The position numbers were made by a program, and so were the translations under genes. Shown piece after piece: positions 1 to 4,714 of a DNA stretch of 5,362 bases. How positions within the stretch are numbered: the first letter of the stretch is position 1; each line of letters begins with the position of its first letter. The notes under the pieces are model-generated. The model was given only the letters and a program-made list of their open reading frames with translations, had not been told where the DNA came from and searched no databases. This DNA comes from Paratractidigestivibacter sp963640745 (GTDB lineage Bacteria; Actinomycetota; Coriobacteriia; Coriobacteriales; Atopobiaceae): positions 1-5,362 of the forward strand of contig CAVIBB010000140.1 of the NCBI GenBank assembly GCA_963640745.1, given 5' to 3'.

Positions 1-237
1 AAGACGGGCCGCCCCCACATCGAGAGCTTCGCGGGAAAGCACATAGTCGTCGAGCCGAGCGAGCCGATGCCCATAGAAGTCGACGGGGAGGTTTGCCCCG
101 GCCTCGTCACCCGTTATGAGGCGCACGCCGAGGCGGGCGCCGCACGCGTCATCGTCGACCCGATGAGCAGCTACGGCAAGAAGAAACCCGAGGAGCCGAG
201 ATTCGGCGAGGTCGAGGACCGCGCGTTCCCGCGTTAA
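1..237 (+). CDS. Diacylglycerol kinase-family lipid kinase, C-terminal fragment
   Basis: This is a partial gene; its start lies left of the window and 78 codons plus a TAA stop are visible. The visible protein has a GR-x-H-x-E-x-F stretch, then beta-strand-like alternation, then an EVDGE motif at visible residues 26-30. In the YegS/DgkB lipid-kinase family the C-terminal all-beta domain carries a segment of this kind: a G-(R/K)-H region, then a strand, then a conserved (V/L)DGE just before the end. Family members phosphorylate diacylglycerol or related lipids with ATP at the inner face of the membrane, recycling lipid for phosphatidic acid synthesis. The ATP-binding N-terminal domain is outside the window, so substrate and catalytic residues cannot be judged. 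The last ~25 residues are charged (KKKPEEP and onward), look disordered and are probably not conserved. A related lipid or sphingosine kinase-like protein is the main alternative. Confidence 0.72.
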   Translation, partial: KTGRPHIESFAGKHIVVEPSEPMPIEVDGEVCPGLVTRYEAHAEAGAARVIVDPMSSYGKKKPEEPRFGEVEDRAFPR

Positions 238-254
238 GCCGCCGCAAGAGAGAT

Positions 255-295
255 GGAAGCGCCCGCAGAGCCGTCACGGTCCCGCGGGCGCTTCC
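255..295. terminator. Bidirectional intrinsic terminator between convergent genes
   Basis: A perfect 12-bp inverted repeat (GGAAGCGCCCGC at 255-266, GCGGGCGCTTCC at 284-295) flanks a 17-nt loop that holds a small CCG/CGG hairpin. It starts 17 nt after the lipid-kinase stop and ends 26 nt before the oxidoreductase stop on the other strand. The + strand continues TTGCTCT and the - strand ATCTCTCTTG. Both tails are pyrimidine-rich but not pure T-runs, so each may be only a moderate terminator. Position and symmetry suggest that it serves both genes. Confidence 0.72.
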
Positions 296-321
296 TTGCT
301 CTAGACCAGCGTGCCGGCGGG

Positions 322-1371
322 CTATCGCCCGAGGTCCGCGGGAAAGACGACGCCGCACTGACGGCGAGCCTCGTCCATGACGGCGAGCGTACCGAGCGTG
401 ATGTCGCGGAAGCGCTCACCGTCGCCCGACCCCGCTATCGCGCCGAGGAAATCCTCGATCTCGCAGACCATGTCGTTCTCGGGGGTCGCCGTCTCGACGG
501 CGCGTCCCTCGACCTCATCGACGGTGAATACCAGGCCTTTATCGACATGCTCGAATATGCGCAGGTTAGAGGGGCAATAGACCTTGTCAAACACGAGGGT
601 CGCCTCCTCGCCCTGGACCTGGCAGGAAAGCTGGTCGTCGGAGAGCTTGCCGTAGGTAAGGCTCACGCTCTTGTCGGCGTAACCGAGGGCAATGACGCCG
701 GAGAGATCGATGGTCGAGCACGGGTCGTCGGGCCCGCAGCCGGGAACCGCCCCCGTGCAGGCAACCGCGGCCACGCGTTCCGGCGCCCCGAAAAGGGCCA
801 CGGCAGGAGCCACGCAGTAGACGCCGATGTCCATAAGGGCGCCTGCAGACATCCGAGGGTCGAAGATGTTCACCCGCTCGCCGGCGCGGAACCTCGCGAT
901 GCGCGACGTCACCTTCGAGAAGGAGAAATCCGCGAGCCGAACCTGCCCGAGCTCAGACAGGCTTGCCTGGACCGCGGCGAACCCCGGCGTATGCAGGTTG
1001 CGCATCGCCTCCATCGCGACGACCCCGTGCTCCGACGCCGCGTCGAACACGCCCTCGGCCTCGGCGCGGTTGGAGGCGAAGGCCTTCTCGACGAGAACAT
1101 GCTTGCCGCCCTCGACCATAGCCGTGGCCTGCGCCGCGTGGAGCGAGTTCGGCGAGGCAATGTAGACCGCGTCGACCTCATCGCTTTCGGCGAGCTTACC
1201 TAGATCGTCGAAGAAAAGGCGAGCGCCGTGAGACTTGCCGAATGACCTGGCCTTTTCCAGGCTGCGTGAGTAGCACGCGACAAGCTCCGCGCCCTCGACC
1301 TGACCCAGCGCGTCAATGAAACGCTCGCAGATCTCGCTCGTGCCGATGGTAGCGAACCGCACCTTTTCCAT
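322..1371 (-). CDS. Gfo/Idh/MocA-family NAD(P)-dependent oxidoreductase
   Basis: A 349-residue cytoplasmic protein of typical length for this dehydrogenase family, which oxidises or reduces sugars, cyclitols and related diols with NAD(P). The N-terminal Rossmann fold opens with KVRFATIGTSEI (residues 3-14), a degenerate form of the usual GxGxIA loop. It continues through DAVYIASPNSLH (67-78) and HVLVEKAFA (91-99), the latter at the site of the usual EKP signature but with Ala97 for Pro. The C-terminal alpha/beta domain has GALMDIGVYCV (177-187), with Asp181 and Tyr185 at the positions that carry the catalytic Asp and His/Tyr in relatives. Start: ATG at 1369-1371 is preceded by AGGGGGA (1375-1381), and the Rossmann strand begins at once. 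An upstream in-frame start at 1539 would run into the divergent thioesterase gene and adds no family sequence. It is transcribed alone, divergently from the thioesterase operon. Substrate cannot be deduced; trans-dihydrodiol-dehydrogenase-like members are the closest match I recognise. Confidence 0.9.
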   Translation of the reverse strand: MEKVRFATIGTSEICERFIDALGQVEGAELVACYSRSLEKARSFGKSHGARLFFDDLGKLAESDEVDAVYIASPNSLHAAQATAMVEGGKHVLVEKAFASNRAEAEGVFDAASEHGVVAMEAMRNLHTPGFAAVQASLSELGQVRLADFSFSKVTSRIARFRAGERVNIFDPRMSAGALMDIGVYCVAPAVALFGAPERVAAVACTGAVPGCGPDDPCSTIDLSGVIALGYADKSVSLTYGKLSDDQLSCQVQGEEATLVFDKVYCPSNLRIFEHVDKGLVFTVDEVEGRAVETATPENDMVCEIEDFLGAIAGSGDGERFRDITLGTLAVMDEARRQCGVVFPADLGR

Positions 1372-1469
1372 GCGTCCCCCTGTGATGGTTTGCGTATGCC
1401 CGGCGAACTTCAGAAAGCCCGCAGGCCGGTATTCACCGATAATACTAACGGCAAACACAAGGAGGTCAC
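1372..1469. promoter_or_regulatory. Divergent promoter/operator region
   Basis: This 98-bp gap between divergent start codons must hold promoters for both the oxidoreductase (-) and the thioesterase operon (+). On + the best -10 candidate is GATAAT (1438-1443), about 27 nt before the ATG; no convincing -35 lies at 16-18 bp. On - the same A/T-rich island reads TATTAT (1441-1446 reversed), again without a clear -35. An inverted repeat, GTATT (1429-1433) and AATAC (1441-1445) with a 7-nt spacer, overlaps both -10 candidates and could be an operator. A second pair, GTTTGC (1388-1393) and GCAAAC (1451-1456), may be chance. The existence of a promoter region follows from the layout; the exact elements are tentative. 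Confidence 0.5.
1459..1466 (+). promoter_or_regulatory. Strong ribosome binding site of the thioesterase gene
   Basis: AAGGAGGT is a near-perfect anti-16S match ending 3 nt before the ATG at 1470. It fixes the thioesterase start and suggests strong initiation, although the spacing is on the short side. Confidence 0.85.
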
Positions 1470-2186
1470 ATGTACTCATTCGAGAGTCGCGTCCGCTACA
1501 GCGAATGCGACGAGAACGGTCGGCTCGGCGTCGTCCCAATGATCAATTACCTGCAGGATTGCTCCACCTTCCAGTGTGAGGACAAGGGAGAGGGAATCCG
1601 CGCCCTCGGCCAGCGAGGCCTCGGCTGGATCTTGGCCGCATGGCAGATCGAGGTTGACCGCCTGCCCGAATTCGGCGAGAAGATCTCGATCGCCACCTGG
1701 TGCTACGAGATGAAGACGCTCCATGCGCTCCGCAACTTCCAGATTTGCGACTCCGCGGGCAACAGCCTCGTGCGAGCGGAGTCCCAGTGGTTCCTCTACG
1801 ACCTCAACGCAGAGAAGGTCTCCCGAATTCCCGAGGATCAGGCGTACTACCTCGAGGACACGCCCCGTCTCGACATGCCAAAGCTCGCCCGCAAGCTCAA
1901 GCCCGAGGGCGAGGGCGTCCCCTGCTCCCCCATCCATGTGAGCGAGCAGCACCTCGACACCAACCGCCACGTCAACAACGCCCAGTACGTCCTTATGGCC
2001 ATCGACGCGCTCTCCGAGCTCGGCGTCGAGGCGACGCTCGCCCGCCTGAGCGTCCAATACCGCAGCATGGCCCGCCTCGGCGACGTCGTGACCCCCTGTG
2101 TGCACCAATGCAAGGACGGCCACGACGTCGCGCTCAACGACTCCGAAGGCGGCGCCTACGCCGTCGTCAGGTTCCAGGAAAGGTAA
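1470..2186 (+). CDS. Acyl-ACP thioesterase (double hotdog, FatA/FatB-like)
   Basis: A 238-residue protein with two tandem hotdog folds, the length typical of bacterial acyl-ACP thioesterases. These enzymes hydrolyse acyl-acyl carrier protein to free fatty acid and ACP in the cytoplasm, ending chain elongation. The first hotdog begins with ESRVRYSECDENGRLG (residues 5-20) followed by a hot-dog helix (MINYLQDCSTFQCED, 24-38). The second contains the signature DTNRHVNNAQY (163-173). Asp163, Asn165 and His167 match the Asp/Asn/His catalytic set of plant FatB. By simple counting, the plant Glu-Cys pair downstream corresponds to Met200-Ala201 here, so it is absent; how general this is among bacterial homologues I cannot check. 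The start is set by AAGGAGGT upstream and by the family beginning at once. It is the first gene of the cluster with the Nudix, thyA and folA genes, whose link to fatty-acid metabolism is unclear. Chain-length preference cannot be predicted. Confidence 0.9.
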   Translation: MYSFESRVRYSECDENGRLGVVPMINYLQDCSTFQCEDKGEGIRALGQRGLGWILAAWQIEVDRLPEFGEKISIATWCYEMKTLHALRNFQICDSAGNSLVRAESQWFLYDLNAEKVSRIPEDQAYYLEDTPRLDMPKLARKLKPEGEGVPCSPIHVSEQHLDTNRHVNNAQYVLMAIDALSELGVEATLARLSVQYRSMARLGDVVTPCVHQCKDGHDVALNDSEGGAYAVVRFQER

Positions 2187-2190
2187 ACCC

Positions 2191-2610
2191 ATGAACACTA
2201 TCCATGTGGCCGCAGCCATCATCGAAAACAACAAGAAGGAGATCCTCGCCGCAAAGCGCTCCGACGTCGCCGCAGGCGCCGCCTGGGAGTTCCCCGGCGG
2301 TAAGGTCGAGGACGGCGAGAGGACGGAGGACGCGCTGCGCCGCGAGATCGACGAGGAGCTCGGCTGCAGGCTCCAGATGATCCTGCCCTTCGACACCGTG
2401 GAGCACGACTACCCCGAGTTCCACCTGTCCATGGACCTCTTCGTCTGCACGCTGGCCCCCGGCGCTGAGCCCGAGGCGCGCGAGCACGCCGAGCTCCGTT
2501 GGGTCAACAAAGACCAGCTCACGAGCATCGATTGGCTACCAGCCGACCACGAGGCCGCGCTTAAGCTCGGCATGTTCTGGGATATGTTCTTTGAGGAGGA
2601 GCACCTCTAA
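2191..2610 (+). CDS. MutT-like Nudix hydrolase (nucleotide-pool pyrophosphohydrolase)
   Basis: A 139-residue single-domain Nudix protein, close in size to E. coli MutT and NudG. The Nudix box runs from Gly37 to Cys59: G-x5-E43-x7-R51-E52-I-D-E55-E56-x-G58-C59. Glu52, Glu55 and Glu56 are the metal-binding acids; the final position is Cys rather than the usual bulky hydrophobe. WEFPGGK (32-38) before the box, and RW-x5-L with WLPAD (103-119) after it, are typical of the MutT/CTP-pyrophosphohydrolase branch, which cleaves (oxidised) nucleoside triphosphates to the monophosphate and pyrophosphate. Start: ATG 2191 lies 7 nt after AGGAAAGG (2176-2183), inside the end of the thioesterase gene, and 4 nt after that gene's stop. 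It shares one base with thyA (TAATG), implying translational coupling. The neighbours support a role in dNTP metabolism or sanitation; 8-oxo-dGTP versus modified (d)CTP cannot be told apart by eye. Confidence 0.9.
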   Translation: MNTIHVAAAIIENNKKEILAAKRSDVAAGAAWEFPGGKVEDGERTEDALRREIDEELGCRLQMILPFDTVEHDYPEFHLSMDLFVCTLAPGAEPEAREHAELRWVNKDQLTSIDWLPADHEAALKLGMFWDMFFEEEHL

Positions 2611-3458
2611 TGAGCAAGGCCGACCAGATCTTCTGCTCGATGTGCGAGGACATCATCGAGCACGGCACCACCACCGAGGGCCAGAAGGTCCGCCCTAAGT
2701 GGGAGGACGGGACCCCCGCCTACACCATCAAGCAGTTCGGCGTGTGCAACCGCTATGACCTTCGCGAGGAGTTCCCCGCCCTCACCCTGCGCCGCACCGC
2801 GCTCAAGTCCGCCATGGACGAGGTTCTCTGGATCTACCAGAAGAAGTCGAACAACATCAACGACCTCAACAGCCACATCTGGGACGAGTGGGCCGACGAG
2901 ACGGGGTCCATCGGCAAGGCGTACGGCTACCAGATCGGCGTTAAGTCGCGCTACCCGCAAGGCGAGATGGACCAGATGGACAAGGTTCTCTACGATCTGC
3001 GCGAGACCCCGTATTCTCGCCGCATCATGACGAACACCTACGCATTCAGCGACCTGTCGGAGATGAACCTCTACCCCTGCGCGTACTCGGTGACCTACAA
3101 CGTCACGCAGCGCGCAGGCGACGAGAAACCCACGCTCAACATGCTGCTCAACCAGCGCAGCCAGGACATCCTCGCCGCAAACAACTGGAACGTGTGCCAG
3201 TACGCCATCCTGCTCATGATGGTCGCCCAGACCGTGGATATGATCCCCGGCGAGCTCGTGCACATGATCGCCGACGCGCACATCTACGACCGGCATGTCG
3301 ACATCATCCGTGAGCTCATCTCGCGACCGCAGCACGACGCCCCGAAGGTCTCGCTCAACCCTGAGGTCAAGGACTTCTACGCCTTTACCACAGACGACCT
3401 CATCGTCGAGGGCTACGAGCACGGACCCCAGGTCAAGAACATCCCCATCGCCGTCTAG
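2610..3458 (+). CDS. thyA: Thymidylate synthase
   Basis: A 282-residue folate-dependent thymidylate synthase, somewhat longer than E. coli ThyA (264). It methylates dUMP to dTMP using 5,10-methylene-tetrahydrofolate and releases dihydrofolate. Visible motifs are MDEVLWIYQ (69-77, with Glu71 and Trp74), HIWDEWADETGSIGKAYGYQ (89-108), phosphate-binding SRR (136-138), nucleophile Cys157 in YPCAYSVTYNV, QRSQD (182-186), Asn194 in NWNV, DAHIYDRH (222-229) and C-terminal PIAV (279-282). The residue after the nucleophile is Ala, where E. coli and most ThyA have His (PCH). I recall clostridial ThyA sequences with the same PCAY version, so it is probably a functional lineage variant. The start overlaps the Nudix stop (TAATG) and has AGGAGGA (2594-2600) 9 nt upstream. 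DHFR follows after 8 nt, closing the folate cycle. Confidence 0.97.
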   Translation: MSKADQIFCSMCEDIIEHGTTTEGQKVRPKWEDGTPAYTIKQFGVCNRYDLREEFPALTLRRTALKSAMDEVLWIYQKKSNNINDLNSHIWDEWADETGSIGKAYGYQIGVKSRYPQGEMDQMDKVLYDLRETPYSRRIMTNTYAFSDLSEMNLYPCAYSVTYNVTQRAGDEKPTLNMLLNQRSQDILAANNWNVCQYAILLMMVAQTVDMIPGELVHMIADAHIYDRHVDIIRELISRPQHDAPKVSLNPEVKDFYAFTTDDLIVEGYEHGPQVKNIPIAV

Positions 3459-3462
3459 GAGA
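3457..3462 (+). promoter_or_regulatory. Ribosome binding site that decides the folA GTG start
   Basis: AGGAGA overlaps the thyA TAG stop and lies 4 nt before GTG at 3467. No in-frame ATG occurs near the DHFR domain start, and the ATG at 3519 is in another frame, so this site supports the GTG and implies translational coupling to thyA. Confidence 0.7.
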
Positions 3463-3466
3463 CACC

Positions 3467-4003
3467 GTGAGCGAGTACAATCAGCAGGTAAGGAGCGCCG
3501 CTCCCCTTCCCAACCTCCATGCCATCGTGGCCGTTTGCGATGACTGGGGCATCGGCAAGGACGGAGACATGCTCGTGCGCAACCGCGAGGACATGCGCTC
3601 CTTCGTGGCCCACACCAAGGGCCACACCGTCCTCATGGGCCGCAAGACCCTCGAGAGCTTCCCCGACGCGAAGCCGCTCGTCGACCGCCGCAACGTCGTG
3701 GTTTCCCGCGACGAGTCCTACGCGCCCGAAGGTGTCCAGATGGCACGAAGCCTCGATGAGGCGCTCGATCTCGTGCGCGGCGACGACGAGGTCTGGGTCA
3801 TCGGCGGCGGGCAGATCTACCAGGCGCTCGTTCCTCTTTGCGCAACCGCCGTGGTAACCAAGAACCACTGCGTGCGCGAGGCGGACACGTTCTTCCCCAA
3901 CCTCGACGAGGACGAGAGCTGGGTCGTGCGCGAGGTCAAACACGGGGGCGCCACGAAAACCGGCATAGAGTTCGACTTCGTGACCTACGAGCAGACTCGC
4001 TAA
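3467..4003 (+). CDS. folA: Dihydrofolate reductase
   Basis: A 178-residue NADPH-dependent reductase of dihydrofolate to tetrahydrofolate, regenerating the cofactor that ThyA consumes. The domain begins at LHAIVAVCDDWGIGKDGDM (17-35). Asp42 in REDMRSF aligns with the substrate-binding Asp27 of E. coli. MGRKTLESFP (57-66) is the NADPH-binding motif, VVVSRDE (77-83) follows, IGGGQIY (112-118) is the glycine-rich cofactor loop, and ADTFFP (139-144) contains the conserved Thr141. The Met20-loop Pro-Trp (E. coli Pro21-Trp22) is replaced by Leu36-Val37. I recall similar 'LLVR' versions in clostridial DHFRs, so a lineage variant is likely. The roughly 16 residues before the first strand are an extension not needed for the fold. 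Start is a GTG with an SD site 8 nt after thyA. It is the last gene of the operon, and no clear terminator separates it from the convergent lipoprotein gene. Confidence 0.95.
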   Translation: MSEYNQQVRSAAPLPNLHAIVAVCDDWGIGKDGDMLVRNREDMRSFVAHTKGHTVLMGRKTLESFPDAKPLVDRRNVVVSRDESYAPEGVQMARSLDEALDLVRGDDEVWVIGGGQIYQALVPLCATAVVTKNHCVREADTFFPNLDEDESWVVREVKHGGATKTGIEFDFVTYEQTR

Positions 4004-4011
4004 GCCAAGCG

Positions 4012-4638
4012 CTACTCCAGGGCGGCAGCCAACCCGCCGAGCACGTTGGACCCCCCATACAAAGCGTTATAGAAGGCGGCGTTGTTGGACTTCTCGAATG
4101 TCCACTCGCCGTCTTCATTCTTTGAGAGCTGGAGCGAGACCTCGGTGGTCACGGCCTCGTCGTTCTGTAAGTGAGAAAACAGCAGCTCAAACAGATGATT
4201 GAGTAGGGCCTTGTGCCCGTTCTCGGCGTAAGCGGCCTGCGCCTCGTCGGAGTTCTGGTATTCGGCGTAGTCGCTCGCCGCGTTGTTCGCGGCCGCAGCA
4301 AGACTCACGTTCGAGATAGTCACCGCTGCCGCGGCGGAGTTCCCGTCATCCGACACGGTAACGTCACCTATCTCGTAGCTATAGCGGGCAAAGCACAGCT
4401 CACGCAGCCTTGCCACGTCGAGGCCATAAGTCTCAAGCACCGAAGCCGTCTCGGAGTCGCCGTAATCGGGGTCGGGCACCTCATCTTTCTTGTCGTCGTC
4501 TTCCTGTGCCATATAGGACTCAAGCGTCGGGCGCAGAGCCTCGGCGGCCTTGTCGGCCTCGGACTTGCAGGCGGATAGTCCGAAAACGAGGAAGAAGGCG
4601 AGAATCAAGTTGCACATACGGGCGACGCGACGGTTCAT
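4012..4638 (-). CDS. Predicted lipoprotein of unknown function
   Basis: A 208-residue protein that I do not recognise. It begins with a lipoprotein signal peptide: basic MNRRVAR (1-7), a hydrophobic core NLILAFFLVFG (10-20) and lipobox LSAC (21-24). Cys24 would be lipid-modified and the mature protein anchored on the outer face of the cytoplasmic membrane. After the anchor come an acidic/charged linker (EDDDKKDEVPDPD, 46-58), a region with alternating strand character (YSYEIGDVTVSDDGNSAAAA), an Ala-rich helical part and a C-terminal strand pair around VSLQLSKNEDGEWTFEKSN. This is reminiscent of small lipoproteins with an NTF2/cystatin-like fold, but that is a guess. Start: ATG 4636-4638 has TTTGGAG (4646-4652 reversed) 7 nt upstream and gives a clean signal peptide; a longer frame from 4785 would bury the signal. 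It is convergent with folA (8-nt gap) and lies downstream of the phosphotransferase gene behind a hairpin. Confidence 0.82.
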   Translation of the reverse strand: MNRRVARMCNLILAFFLVFGLSACKSEADKAAEALRPTLESYMAQEDDDKKDEVPDPDYGDSETASVLETYGLDVARLRELCFARYSYEIGDVTVSDDGNSAAAAVTISNVSLAAAANNAASDYAEYQNSDEAQAAYAENGHKALLNHLFELLFSHLQNDEAVTTEVSLQLSKNEDGEWTFEKSNNAAFYNALYGGSNVLGGLAAALE

Positions 4639-4660
4639 GCAGGAACTCCAAACATACGAA

Positions 4661-4690
4661 GAAGGACCGGGAACCAAGTCCCGGTCCTTC
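4661..4690 (-). terminator. Intrinsic terminator hairpin after the phosphotransferase gene
   Basis: A perfect 12-bp GC-rich stem (GAAGGACCGGGA at 4661-4672, TCCCGGTCCTTC at 4679-4690) encloses a 6-nt loop. It begins 24 nt after the phosphotransferase stop. On the - strand it is followed by TTCGTATGTTT, a broken T-rich tail; the + side continues CCATAGTAAA, which is not a terminator tail. The hairpin ends only 22 nt before the lipoprotein ATG, so it would also limit or tune readthrough into that gene. Confidence 0.75.
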
Positions 4691-4714
4691 CCATAGTAAA
4701 GCTTGGCGAGCGGA

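Noticed and set aside
253..1203. Long open frame on + opposite the oxidoreductase
   Set aside because: It mirrors the codons of a clear Gfo/Idh/MocA gene, is rich in Arg/Gly/Ala/Val and Asp-His runs typical of GC-rich antisense frames, begins inside the terminator hairpin and has no SD or recognisable motif.
1432..1448. FapR-like operator upstream of the thioesterase
   Set aside because: TACTAA at the right half fits the known FapR half-site, but the left half does not; only about 10 of 17 positions agree and FapR is a Firmicutes regulator.
1388..1456. GTTTGC...GCAAAC inverted repeat in the divergent region
   Set aside because: A 6-bp pair 57 nt apart, not centred on the inner dyad and without extension; expected by chance.
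1372..1539. N-terminal extension of the oxidoreductase to a start at 1539
   Set aside because: It would overlap the divergent thioesterase gene and cross the promoter region, and the Rossmann strand begins right after the ATG at 1371, which has its own SD.
1476..2396. 306-codon open frame on - opposite the thioesterase and Nudix genes
   Set aside because: Antisense shadow; it spans two well-supported genes and their junction, has Val/Leu/Ala-rich low-complexity composition and no family features.
2607..3422. 271-codon open frame on - opposite thyA
   Set aside because: Exact antisense of a highly conserved ThyA coding region; the Val/Asp/Leu-rich repeats come from the reverse complement of conserved codons.
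4021..4038. GGCGG/CCGCC hairpin as a terminator for folA
   Set aside because: Only 5 bp of stem, no T-tract after it, and it lies inside the lipoprotein coding region; likely chance in GC-rich DNA.
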